In this document: positions 1-15,113 of the stretch, piece by piece
How the letters are laid out: every line of letters begins with the position of its first letter
How positions within the stretch are numbered: the first letter of the stretch is position 1
Source: Cucumis sativus
Lineage: Eukaryota > Streptophyta > Magnoliopsida > Cucurbitales > Cucurbitaceae
Assembly: GCF_000004075.3 (NCBI RefSeq)
Contig: NW_022279564.1
Coordinates: 124,001 to 188,000, forward strand
Length of the DNA: 64,000 bases
Reading direction: 5' to 3'
Position numbers and translations under genes: made by a program
The notes under the pieces: generated by a model
What the model was told of the DNA's origin: nothing
What the model saw: only the letters and a program-made list of their open reading frames with translations
Databases searched by the model: none

Positions 1-1170
1 GTATAGAGTAGAAAACATACAAGAAATTTAGAGGTAGAAAACCGAATAGTCATCGTTGCCTTAGAATTTTGTTTCGATTTCTTGGGTTTGATTGTACATT
101 CAATTCAATCTTGTTATTTAAAAAATCAAATTTAGTTTAGCATCAATGTATGAACAATGAAAATAAAATTGCATACCATAGTCAATGGCTAGATATACAA
201 TAGTAGATATATACAAATCCTTCCGTAGCTACGTTTATAGGATCGGTTTTGGAGGTAAACTTTTCTGAAAAAAAGAAACAATATGCTATGGTTTTAACCA
301 TAAAATGATGCAAAATACATGAGTCTTTCTGTTTTGGGTTTTGCAGCTAGTCACTGCCAATGGGTGCAGAAACATGACCAATTGTCCTCGAGAAACATGG
401 GAAATAGAGGCAGTTATGGCAGGATCCCCATGGCCGATTGTATCAAAATCCATCTCGATCTAGTAGTCGTCTACCATTATTTAAGAGTGTTGTATCGAAA
501 AATATCAGTATTTATCTCTGCACACTCGAATTAGTCGTTCTTCTCTTTTAGTTTTTAAAATAAATAATTTGTCCTGAATTTGAATCTAAAATAAAAGGAC
601 ATTTGACTCTAGGTTTTCCTTTTTAATTTTAAGCTTTCGATGAATGACGGAGTCCCTGACTTAACTTTTATTTCTAAATCTGTCAATGTTACAGATTTGT
701 AATCTTAAGTCTATGTTGAACTATTTGCTATGTTTATACCGTCGTTTCAAATTTAAGGCAGGTTTTGATAAAGTTTTAAATAAATTATTTTGTTTTTTTG
801 TTTTTTTGTTTCTGTTTTTGAAACTTGTCTATACACATTACTTACTATCCAAATTTTGAAAACTAAAAAAGCTTTTAAAAGCTTGTTTTTGTTTTCTTAA
901 GTTTAATATATTGTGATAAAAATAAATTTAAGTGAACACAAAAAATCTCATGAGAAAACTCTCAATTATTTTACCAAAAGTTTAAATTTAAAAATGAACT
1001 AGGAATGAGTGTGATAGACGGACACAGGGTTATCAACTTATACTCATTGATGGGTGATGAGGGGTCAATTTTGAACCTTTTCGGATTAGAAAGTAACCTT
1101 GTCAATGTAATCAATTACGACATAATGGCTACAACATACATAACCAATTAATGGCCACAACATACATGCC

Positions 1171-1300
1171 AATGCTAAAATAATTTTAAAACCTAATTAC
1201 AATTTAACTAATGCTAAAATAATTTCAAAACCTAATTACAATTTAACTCTATTGTTATTAGAAATAAAATAATTTAATTTTAAAACCTAATTACAATTTA
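1171..1300. repeat. Imperfect 39-bp tandem repeat, about three units
   Basis: Units beginning at 1171 and 1210 share AATGCTAAAATAATTT followed by AAACCTAATTACAATTTAA. A third, shortened and diverged unit runs at about 1266-1300. The segment just upstream (about 1127-1170) also has a duplicated ACAACATACAT word. Confidence 0.75.
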
Positions 1301-3175
1301 ATTTGTTATTAGAAAGATTTAGATAAAAAACCTAAATCTACCGTGATTATGTAAATGATAATGTTCTAAATTATGACTTCGTATATTTTTAGAACGATTA
1401 TTTTTATCATAATTATTAATTACAAATAACTTTCAAAAATAAATTCAAAATATTTCTTTATTTATATTCTACACAATTTATAATTTCCTTAATTATTAAT
1501 ACATATATATTTGTATTTACTAATGGAATATTTATTACATTTGCAATAATTTAAATATGGTATAAATTATTATCCTACATGGTAATAATATTTTTTAATT
1601 ATACTACAAAATAATTAAGTTTCAAGCACAAAACGAAAGTTTTTTTTTCTCTCGATCATCAATTCCGTATTTCAAAAAATTGTTTCGTCTTTCTTTTCGA
1701 TTTGCTACATAATATACATTTATTTTCTTTTGGTCATGTTCTTTATATTTTATTTAATTTTTTATTATTCAATTCATCTACCTATCATGCTCAACATAGA
1801 ATTTTTATTAAATATTTCGTAATTCTAAATGATAAATTTATATTTTGTAATTTGTCACATACTTTTTCATGTTTTGTGATTTTTTCTTAATGCATTTATA
1901 TATCACTTGTATACACATGTTATGTATTCGATCGATATTTTTTATGTGATTTGTTACGTATATTAAATAATAATGTTATCTTCAATATATTCAGTATATT
2001 CCAATGTATTTCAAATACGAAATATAAATTCTTACTGACCCTAAATTTTTGCCAATTTTTTTTTCAAAAATCATTGTACCTCACCCTATTAGAAGAAGGA
2101 ACCTTTTACTATAATTACGTGAAATATATGAAAAATAGATTGAAAAGTGGGATAGAGATCGAGAACATTTTTTGAACAAAATCACAAAAATAAAAATAAT
2201 TAATTCAATTTTTTATTATAATTAAACACTTACCCTATTTATTTAAGATATTTAATAAATGCAAATATCAACACAAATTCATTTTTTTTAATATTATTAA
2301 TAATAATGATGGGTAAATTGTTCATTGATTTAAATTTGTGTAAAATATTAGTATATTTTTTAAAATTTTGGAAAATTTAGATTAATATTGTCAAAGACCC
2401 TTGTTATTATGTCATCATTTTATTAAAATTTTCCTTAAATCTCTTTAACAAATTATAGTTACTAAAATAAAATAAAATAAAAACGTATGACCCTATTTTT
2501 AAAAGAACCGTTTTGATTTATATTTATTAGTTTTAGTCCAACTATCTGTTCATTTTCTAAATTTCATTATTTTACATTTTCTATAAAAGTTAATTTCATA
2601 TTATAACTTTTGTTATTTACAATAAGTTTATTTTTTTCTTAAAAAAAATAAAGTTTTTCTTTTGATGTGTAGGTATAAAAAAAAAATTAAAATATTTACC
2701 AAATATAAAAACTTTTCAATTTCTATAAATAAATTTATACTAATAGACTTATATCATAAAAGAAGATTATTTAATAGAAAATTTATCAAAAATAGGAAAT
2801 CTAATCAAATATATATTATAATATATTTTATAAATATTTTTAATTGAATTTTATATATATGAAATATTTTTTAAGATAAAAAATAAATTAAAATATGTCG
2901 AAGCAAACAACCAAATTTTGGATTCAATCAAGTTCTAATATAAATGAATATATAGAATTTAAAAATTTTGGTAGGTTAAATATTTTGTAAAATTTGGTAT
3001 TTGTAAAGGAAAATGGTAAAAAAGAAAAAGAAGAATATCTTCGTCCCCAAAATTTGCAAAGGTGAGAGTTTTGGGTTCAAATTCCGCTGCTTTAAAAGCA
3101 CTTCAAAAACTCTCTCGCCGCAGACATTAAGCTCTACACCACCAAAAATCACTTCCTTTAAACCCTTCATCTCAA

Positions 3176-3184
3176 AAACCCTAA
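3176..3184 (+). promoter_or_regulatory. Telo-box-like AAACCCTAA in the PRMT1 leader
   Basis: The motif lies 32 bases before the PRMT1 start codon. AAACCCTAA telo-boxes are common near the transcription start of plant genes for ribosome biogenesis and growth. Function here is inferred from motif and position only. Confidence 0.35.
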
Positions 3185-3215
3185 TCCCTTACTTCTACTC
3201 TTCAACTACTCCATC

Positions 3216-6396
<3,181 letters not shown>

Positions 6397-7361
6397 TTCT
6401 TTTTAACATTGGCTTGTCTCCTCCGAATGCAATCAATGTATTGAGTGTTGCTACATTCTTTTAAAGGGTGTAAAGTTTGGCAATTACAATCGTATCGACA
6501 TGCTTGTATTCTTTTTGCCCATCTGAATGCTTTTTAATTCAATCTATAGTGTTTTCTCTTCTACTATAATGTCCATTTCTGATTGATAATATGCATATTA
6601 GAAAACTCTCAAGTCTTCAAACTCTTCAAATTTTAGTGACCATTTAGTTTATTTTTCAGTTTGTAACATTTTAATTTGAAAAACATGTTATTAAATTTCT
6701 TGCAAATGTAGATATTCGATTGGAAGCTCATTTATATGATTTTTTATTTTTCTTCTGTTTTTAGTATAATTATAGTCAGAGCGAATTGAATCAAGAATTG
6801 TTTTAGTTGATCATTACATATTAAAATTTATATTACAAAAAATTTTTCTCTATTACCAATTTTTGCAACATGGTCTATCATTGATAGAATTGGACAAATT
6901 TTACTATATTTGCAAATATTTTAAAATTGTGTTATATACTTAATTAATTTGAATTTAATTGTTTAATTGGCATCTATCTCACAATTAAATTGTTATAAGT
7001 TTGAAGTAGAAAAATTAAATCGTTGTTTTGTGAAAGTTTAGGAATCAAAAGTTTATGATTAAGATAATCAAGTTTAGAGATTGAATTGTTATAGTTTACA
7101 AGATTGAGATTATAGGACTAGATCGTGACCAATTGAATCTTGAACAACCAAACCATATAAAAACAAAACAGAGCAACTCTTCCATTAGCAAAGTTTTGGT
7201 TTTTCCTCAATATTGAAAAGAACCACAAAATTTCAGGACTAAGGATTGATTTAAACCACAACTCTTCAGTATTTGCTACCAAATTTACCAGCTAACTTCC
7301 TATTAGGGAGATGCAAATACAAATGAAAACTATTTGTAGTGCTAAAGAAAGATAAGATACT
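6397..7361. other. Convergent intergenic region, PRMT1 / saposin-like gene
   Basis: Contains the 3' UTRs of two convergent genes and AT-rich filler. At about 6840-6935 it has a fragment of the dispersed TATCAATGATAGA-containing repeat described elsewhere. No open frame worth calling. Confidence 0.6.
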
Positions 7362-10147
7362 TCAAAGTTCTTGTTTTGTTGGCTTTGAACTTTTTAAGCC
7401 TCCAGTCTTTGCTCTCCACCAATGCCTTACTTTGTTGGAAACTTTATAAGCATGTTGTTTTAGTGCTTCCCCTGCCTTAGAAACTCCTTTAGTGATTCTA
7501 TTTTTCCAATCATTGTTCTTCCTCTCTTTCTCCCTCAAAACTTTGCCCTACAAAAAGGTTTATCATTTAGTTTAAGTATAACAATTAACAATTGTAATCC
7601 TAAAGAAAATCTAGCTAGATAAAAGATGTTTTAAAGTACCAAATTAGAGGGGAAGTTTTCTTCTTCTTCTTCTTCTTCTTCATCATCATCTTCACCTCCA
7701 AAATTCTTCATGTTCATTAAATCGTCTCTTGAATACATTTTCATTCCAGGTGCTCCTGGCATTCCCTGTTCATGTGAAGAGTGTGGGTGGAACTAGAAAC
7801 TAGAGGTACACGTAAGATCAATTCAATATTTAACTTCACACTTCCTGAACTTACTTTTTTGTACTATTAAAACTGATTTTGATTGATTAAAACTATTTTT
7901 CCTTGTTTTTATTTGTTACTAGACAACATACATTAGAACAACCAATTGCTTACCTCCATGGATCTCATCATCTTTTCCATTTCAGCTTCTTTGGATGACT
8001 TGGCCACAAAGGGCTCACCTGGAGTCCTGTCCTGGATTTTACAAGGACAATATAAGGGGTCAGGTTAAACTTATAAAATACTGTATCCTAATACCAAATG
8101 ATTACAAGTTGCTTAGCATTGCTTAACAATCATCATTACTTCTCTGTTTTTCAACATAAAACTAATAATAAAACAAATTAAACCCAGCACTTTCAGTATC
8201 AAACATGATTAGTAATATCCAATATTTAGAACTTAACCATTGGATTAGGATAGAGATACAAAAAGAGGGGAGATCAAGTACCCACAGAACAGCTTACAAA
8301 GCAGAAAAAGAGTCCAACTAGAAGAAATTTGGGTTCGGCTATAAGTACAAAAGCCATTGTTAGTTTCTTAATCACGAAAAATTCTACAGTTTCTTTCAAA
8401 CTAGGGCCTCCAAATAAGGACGAGGATCTTAACCAATGGATTGTTCATTTAACAAGTTGGATGTCAAAATTTTCTCCCAACGGAATAACCATGCAACGCT
8501 CGCCATCTGAAATTCAACTAAAACATATAACTAGGAAAATACCAGTTAACCCCAATAGGCACCTGGAATCGAACATTGTTTAATGAAAATGATATTTATT
8601 TATACTACACCAGAAAACTAATCGTTAAAGAAAAACCAAAGAAAGATGGGTAATTTGACAATGATTTCATCATATACCAATTAGGAATTATTAATCAGCA
8701 AAACTGGAATGTGATTAGCTAACTACCTTAGGAACTGGAGGCGGCTTAGTAGTGCACGATTTAGTGAGGTCCTTGCACAGATAGTTAACCAAAGAATCAA
8801 TCTTTGGTTTGGAGCTATATAAGTATTCAGCAACATCAGTATCGGAATATCCCATGACCTGCAATATAACATAACATATTTAAGCATTTGACATATTGTC
8901 TTTCTGGAAATCCATTTCTTCCCAAAACAAAATTTTGGAGGGTCAAGGCAATAGTAGCAAAACAAAACCTCCACTCCACTTTAGTAAGTTCCTTCTAGCT
9001 ATTATTTTACTTGTATCGGCCTATGTATATTGAAGTTACTAATAAGTGAACCTCAATATTTTTTTTATCTTCTAGAGATTAACCATTAACCACACAGAAA
9101 GAGTAAGAAGATCCTTCCTACTAGAGGGAACAAAGAATCATAAAAAAAAAATCAACAAATAATAAATGCATAGGTTAAATAACAAATTTGGTGTGGAGAA
9201 AGTTAGAGGTTAGTTCTTATGGTATTAAAATTTAGAACTTAGTCCCCATGGTTTGATAATAGGGACTATTTATGAAGGTTTTATTAAACCATATAGAGTA
9301 AGTTCTAATTAAAAACCAACCGAATTTGTAATTTAACCTAAGTGCATAGGTGGAAATTTCTCATTTCTTATCTTCCCAGATAATGGAGCTGTAGTTCATT
9401 CCAATAGTTGCAGCAATAAGAGATGGTGCAGTATCAAAGCAAGGCCTAAACATACCTCTTGACATGCACGTTCAATGGTCTTGCACTCTGAATTGCATTG
9501 TCCTTCAGTGTTCTGATCTACTAGCTGAGAAGACATGAATCTTCAATGAGTTACATTGTAGAAAAAAATTGAAAGAAATTGAATATTCATTCATATATTG
9601 AGTATCATTATTCAAAAAGAAAAATTTAGTTTCATGCCTGAGACAATTCGAATCATTCTCAAAATTAAAAATACCAAATTCCAAAACGTGATGATCTAAA
9701 TAAATCAAATAACCCTGTTTCTCCTTACCTCCAACTTATCACCTTGTTCAACAATGTCGATCTGTAAGATCCAATCAGCTTCTGCCTTCTTCAGATTACA
9801 AACATTCTCAGCTATTTCGATAATTTGATACTCCGAGATCTAAAACAAAAACCAAAAAGGGTTAAAAAAAAAAAAAATCAAATGCATGAAAAAAAAAATG
9901 CAACTGAATACAATCTCTAAATTAAACAATCCAAAACCGATCCATGAATTACCTTCTTGGGAGCAATCTCAGCTTGTTTCTTCTCAACTTGGTGATACAA
10001 CTCCGCAGCAAGCTTCTCGCAGACTTGGCATTTGATGTACGGAATATCCTCTTTTCTAGCAGCCGCTGATGGTTTCTTCGAACACTCAAACGTTGGAATT
10101 AAACCAATGATGAAAATCACTAAAACAACAATCACTAATTGCTTCAT
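7362..10147 (-). CDS. ER-lumenal saposin-like protein (TLR4 regulator/MIR-interacting MSAP, DUF3456 type)
   Basis: Predicted ER-lumenal protein of the MSAP/canopy-like family, whose animal members assist folding or receptor maturation; the plant role is not established. Seven exons on the minus strand: 10147-9953, 9839-9729, 9524-9456, 8858-8727, 8031-7954, 7765-7640, 7547-7362; GT-AG throughout, all phase 0, 298 aa. A clear signal peptide (residues 1-22, core of V/I/L) is followed by a cysteine-rich saposin-like domain starting with KCQVCEK (C40, C43) and cysteine pairs in the next exons. An acidic stretch of three Asp and eight Glu (about 226-236) and a basic tail follow. The last four residues are KQEL, an ER-retrieval-type tail. 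The ATG at 10147 is chosen because it opens the signal peptide. Closest Arabidopsis proteins, from memory: At1g42480 and At4g29520. Confidence 0.88.
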
Positions 10148-11665
10148 CTTCTTCACTGACAAAGTTCTCGGGGTTCAGGATTCAACAATGGTTGAAGAAG
10201 AGTTCTTCCCTACAAAAATGGCGTCAACTTAAATTGGTTGGAGTCAGATCAAATATAAAAATCGAACAATTTCAACCGAAAAACCAGATTGAATTGAAGA
10301 AAAAGAAGAAGAAGACGAAGGCCGATTTTCAGTTGTTCAACTTCGGTCTTCATAGAGAAATTAAATATAAATAAATACATAAAATGTTGATGAGGTGGCC
10401 CAATTTAATTGGTTGATTCTACGTAGGGTTTATTTATTTCATCCAATAAGATTCGAGAAAACACGTTTCTTTTTGCTATTATTTTTTTTTTCTTTTCATG
10501 CCTAAGTTATTTAATTTTACTTCGCATGGGATTCAAAATGTTATACTTTCTACATTATCGAGCAACTTAATTTGAAATTTTGAATAAACGTATTTTAGAA
10601 ATTCGTTCTTCCACCACAAACTTAGGTTAACATGAAACTTAGTAGTTCAAACTCAATGCTATAATATCATTTTGTTTTGTTTTAGTTTGGTTCTTAATTT
10701 TAGATTCACACTTTTAGCTTTGTTTTATATTTTATCAAATAATCCCTTATTAGTCATTAATATTAGGTTAAAATATTATTTGAATTTAATGATAGTTTAA
10801 TTTAGTTCATATATCTAATTTTAATTTCTAACATTTCCATAAATCTTAAATTTAGTCTCTCCTACTAGTTTAGTATAGATTTTCTACAACACTTTTTTTA
10901 GTATTTTTACTATAAATTTTAAAAATGTATTTACATGTAAACTATTATTGGATCAATTTTCATTAAAAAAATTAACTATAAAAGATTAATTAAACAAATT
11001 TTAAGATAGAGAAATCAAAATGATTATTCAACGTTAGATACTAATATTCATTAATTAATTTATTAAAAGTAAGTGTGAAATGAAATTTCCTAAAATGGGG
11101 TAGACTTAATTAATTATTATTTTTTTCAGATTTTTAAAATTTAATTAAGAGATATTTTAGTATATATTATTACTAACCAAATGAGTATTTAACTAAAAAC
11201 ACGTTGAAAATGACTAAATGTATAATATTTTAAATTATAGATTGACTCTAAACATGAGATATTTTTTAAAATAACAAAACAAACTAAAATATTTACAAAA
11301 TTTTAGATCCCATCGTTAATAGTCACTGTACAATATCAATCACTCGAGAATAGAATTTGCTATTGTTTGTAAATATATTTTTTTTAAAAAAAAATTGTTA
11401 TTTTTCAAAAAAATTCAAATATTAATGTTATTTTTCTAAAGAAAATCTAATTAAATGATTCATGTCATCACAGCCGTTAGATTTTCGATAATTTTAACGG
11501 TTTGAAACAATCACACGTCATAAATAGGCTCCACCATTTCATCCGACATGGCACAATCTTCAAAAAAACCCTCACAAAACCCTAAAGTAGCTTTCGCCTT
11601 CTTCCCCTACCAATTCTTTCTCCATTGTAATCGATTTTCAAATTTCATAAGTTTCAACCAGTTTC
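10148..11665. other. Divergent intergenic region
   Basis: Separates the minus-strand saposin-like gene from the plus-strand lysine-rich gene, so it carries both promoters. AT-rich sequence at about 10440-11460 includes a copy of the dispersed TIR-type repeat (about 11270-11385). TAAATA at 11521-11526 is a plausible TATA box for the right-hand gene. An ATG at 11548 would open a short frame overlapping the main start out of frame, but it probably lies at or before the transcription start. Confidence 0.5.
11577..11585 (+). promoter_or_regulatory. Telo-box AAACCCTAA upstream of the lysine-rich gene
   Basis: Lies 81 bases before the start codon and about 50 bases after a TATA-like TAAATA. It fits the telo-box placement seen in plant genes for nucleolar/translation functions; the match is by motif only. 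Confidence 0.4.
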
Positions 11666-14600
11666 ATGGCTTTGGGTCTTGTTGAATCGATGGAATCTAT
11701 CAACCCTTTAAAGCAAAATCCTTTCCTCGGAGAAAATTACGAGTTTACTCTTGCGCAATCAATCCAGAATGTCTTAGCTGAAATTCGCAAAGGAAATGTT
11801 GTTTTTTCTCAATTTACGAAAAGATTCTACAAATTGATTCAAGCTAGAGCTGACCCACCATTAGAATCGATTTGGTTTTACTCCGCATTAAAGTTTCGTA
11901 GTAGTTTCAATCCTAAAGGCGATTTTTTGGAACGAGTGGCAGCCATGAAAGTCTTGTTTCAGTTGGTATGTTCTTGTTCGGCTCCTTGTGGTTCTTCGAA
12001 GACCATTACGTTGCTTTCTCCAGTGGTTTCCGAGGTGTATAAATTGGTTATCGACATGCGTGGAAAGGATTTGAACTCGACAAGGGAAAAGAAAGCAATG
12101 AGAGAGGTTAAGTCTTTAGTTGAAGCAATTCTTGGTTTTATGAATCTGAGTTCACGTGAGGATTCGGACAAGAATGATAAATCTCTCGACTTCAGTTTGA
12201 TTACTCCTTTTATGGATTTAATTAGTATCTGGACGCAGCCAAATGAGGGATTGGATCAGTTCCTACCGCTCGTGTGCAGTGAGGTTCGTGAGGAGTTTAG
12301 TTCGGGAGAGTGTGATGTTCGTCGCTTGGCTGGAGTTGTAATCGCTGAGATATTTCTGATGAAACTGTGCTTGGATTTTAACTATGGACGTTCGAGGCAA
12401 GATTTGGAGAAAGATCTAATAACATGGGCTGTTGGATCAATAACTCAGATTAGAAATTTCTACTCTTTTGGTTAGTGATTCGAAGTCCCTTCTCAGTATT
12501 GGTTTGATTTTGCATGGCGTTAAAGTATTTATTAGATTATATTAGGTTGTTTATGCTTTCTATGATATATCTATTTATCTTGCTGATGTTGGATTTGATA
12601 ACTGCTAATATGCTCCCAGTTGGTTTGTTATAACTCGTGTTATATTGTATGTTGTTCTTTATGGCATTTTTTAAATAAGACGTTGAAGAATTGCATACTT
12701 CTTTGACTAGCTAGATTTACAAGCATGGCTAAGCGCAATACTACTGGGATTAAGTGTGAAGCATGAAGAAAAGCAAGACTCTTCATAGTGAAGTACCTGA
12801 TTGGGGGCGGGGGGAAACATTATAATGAGGAATGAGATAAATGAGAAATGTTCTACATTTTTGTTTGAGATGTTTTTTTAGTACTATAGGGGGTGGAGGA
12901 ACAAGATATCTCTTGGTAGCTAACACATATTATACCTAGTTATCTATGCTTACTTTGGATATCTTTCTTTACAAAATGGTGTAGAGATACAAGGCCTCTA
13001 TGCAATATGTTTGTCTTTTACATTTTATATGAAGAGGGAAATTTGGCTTTTTGGTTTATGAGTTTTGAAGAATAGAAGCATTTGGCCTTCGTTTTAAATT
13101 GGTAAATTGGTCATTTTAGTCTCAAAGTTTTCAATAATATGTTTAAAAAGTTTACTCTTCTAACAAAATCATTAAAATTTTCGTTTTGCTACTGTACAAG
13201 TTGCATTTGGTTGAAAATAAGATAGAGGATGTAGAGGGAGGTGAGATAACAAGAGAGAGAAGAGGAGATGAGATGAGAGACAAAGAGGGGAGAACGTAGA
13301 GAGGGGAGGGAATGATTAAAGATATAATTTCTTTCCATGTCATCTTGCATGTCAACCGTCTAGTCATTTTAAAAATAAATAATGGTTTTGTTCCTAGGGA
13401 GACTTTTTAAGCCTAATCTTGAAAATTCAGCAACTAAATGACCAATTTGAAACATCATGGACCAAACACATTTATTCTTCAAAACTCATGGAATTTTTCC
13501 CTCTAAAGAACCTTGAAAAAAAAGATATATCCAAGCATCATCGAGGGTGCCTTGCCTTAGATAGAACCTAAGCACACTCATTAGAACACTGATTGTCCAT
13601 TGCACAAACATTGCTGCGTGTTCTAGTGTATGTTTGATTTATGCATCTAGTTTTTAAGTTTAGAATTTTGTTATACGTGCTCACATCTCGGTCTATCATT
13701 GTATCAACAGAAACTCTTGTAAGAGTCCTCCTGGAGGCAACTTTACCTGTGACGTCTCTTTTGGTAAGTTTTGCTTTTATGAGCTTTTTTGGATGTATGG
13801 GTGTCTTCCTTAGAATAATTATGTGTTTGACAGTTTCTGTATTCTAATTAATCTGTTTGTTCTAACGTGTATTATGAATATGTACATGCACTTTGTCCTT
13901 GGATTTGATCTACCGTTATTACGGTTCCAAAATCATTTGATGTTATTATAAACCTTTTTGCAGAGTACTGACAATGAAGCTTTGTTAAGGAAGGTTCTAT
14001 ATGATGCTCTTATATTGGTTGATTATTCGTTTTTGAAACCTGAGATAGCCATTAACTTACCTGCCGAGCATGTGGCGTTTCTTGCTGTTAAGAGATTGAT
14101 TCTTACTTATGAGGCCATAGAGTTTTACAGGTATGTGAAGAATTGAACATTCCAGGAACTTCAATCGGACTTTTACCATACCTTCCTCTGAAGTCTTATT
14201 GGTTCTTTGTTGTATAAATACTTAGGGAGCATGGAGATCAGAATAGAGCCATCTCATATCTAAATGCCTTCTCGAGTTCTCTTGTTTCTTCTCAAATTAT
14301 TAGATGGATCAAAAGCCAAATGCCTAGCAATGAGAATCTAAATTGCCCCAATGGGTTGTCACCTAAAGTGTTTCTTGGTACGTTGTTGATGTTAACTTTT
14401 ACGTTGAAGTATATGCATTAATGGTATAGTTGAGAATCTAATTTTCTGTTCATTTTCTTCCAGAGTGGCTTCTCAAGGCTGAAGATCAAGGTGTAAGAGT
14501 ATTTGACAATACCATTTCCAATCGTCGATCCAAATTAGTTCTTGATACTTCCAAATCAGTCTCATTTGAGGGAGATAAAGTAGATGATGATCTTTTGTTT

Positions 14601-15113
14601 TACATCGATAAGCAAGGGGGAAATGTAAATGGAAGTGAGGAGGACACGACAATGGATGAATCGGTAAATGCAGCTCTCGCTTCTGCTGCTCCTACAATGT
14701 CAACGACTGAAAATAGTTCGGTCAAGAAGCTAAGTAGAAAAGCAAAAAAAAGGAATAAAAAGTTAAAGTTGTTAAGTCAGTTGAAGTCAGCTGTTGAGGG
14801 CGATCTTTTGTTTTGCATCAATAAGCAAGGGGAAAATGAAAATGGAAATGAGGAGGACACGACAATGAATGAACCAGTAAATGAAGCTCTTGTTTCTGCG
14901 GCTCCTACAATGTCAACGACTGAAAATAGTTCGGTAAAGAGTCTAAAGAGAAAGGCAAAAAGAAAGAATAAAAAAAATAAATTGGTTAAGTACGATCTGG
15001 TTCCGAACACTGATGCTACCCAGTTGAAGTCAGCTGTTGAGAATAACGATACACACAGCGAGGGGGAGGTTCATAATCCACACTCGGACAAAGATTCTGA
15101 CATGAAACAGTAA
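11666..15113 (+). CDS. Uncharacterised plant protein with lysine-rich, internally duplicated C-terminus
   Basis: I do not recognise a named family. Five exons: 11666-12470, 13711-13763, 13964-14130, 14226-14377, 14464-15113; GT-AG, consistent phases, 608 aa. The first ~430 residues look like an all-helical soluble protein (Leu/Ile-rich amphipathic stretches, no signal peptide or membrane segment). The last exon encodes acidic segments alternating with clusters such as KAKKRNKKLK and KAKRKNKKNK, typical of nuclear or nucleolar localisation. It contains an in-frame duplication with a 71-codon period (gatctttt words at 14589 and 14802). A telo-box upstream and the basic tail together suggest a nuclear, perhaps nucleolar, role; this is inference. 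Intron 1 carries a MITE-like element and a purine-rich tract (about 13217-13310). Confidence 0.8.
13033..13504. mobile_element. MITE-like element with long imperfect terminal inverted repeats
   Basis: Left end GAGGGAAA...ATGAGTTTTGAAGAATA...TTTGG and right end, reverse complemented, GAGGGAAAAATT...ATGAGTTTTGAAGAATAAAT...TTTGGTCC. Homology continues for roughly 70-80 bases, including AAATTGGTCATTTTAG against AAATTGGTCATTTAGT. The element is about 470 bp with no coding capacity, lying in intron 1 of the lysine-rich gene. I could not define a target-site duplication. Confidence 0.7.
14589..15045 (+). repeat. In-frame 213-bp coding duplication in the lysine-rich gene
   Basis: The segment starting at 14589 recurs at 14802 with few changes: the DLLF...NKQG, EEDTTM and SAAPTMSTTENSSVK words are shared. 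The QLKSAVE word recurs at 14778 and 15021, spaced 243 bases because the second unit gained ten codons. The reading frame is kept in both copies. Confidence 0.9.

Larger units (their letters stand above)
1..3215. other. Intergenic, AT-rich, no gene supported
   Basis: Mostly low-complexity A/T sequence. The only open frames are short (71 codons or fewer), unlike any family I know, and of the composition expected by chance. A short stretch at about 345-510 follows a TTTTGCAG acceptor-like site and is less AT-rich than its surroundings, but I cannot tie it to a protein. A T-rich segment at about 755-850 resembles the ends of common plant hAT-type MITEs. A threefold 39-bp repeat is listed separately. 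The last ~40 bases are presumably the PRMT1 5' UTR. Confidence 0.6.

Noticed and set aside
11548-11685. Upstream frame overlapping the lysine-rich gene start
   Set aside because: Its ATG is only about 25 bases from the TATA-like box, so it probably lies at or before the transcription start.
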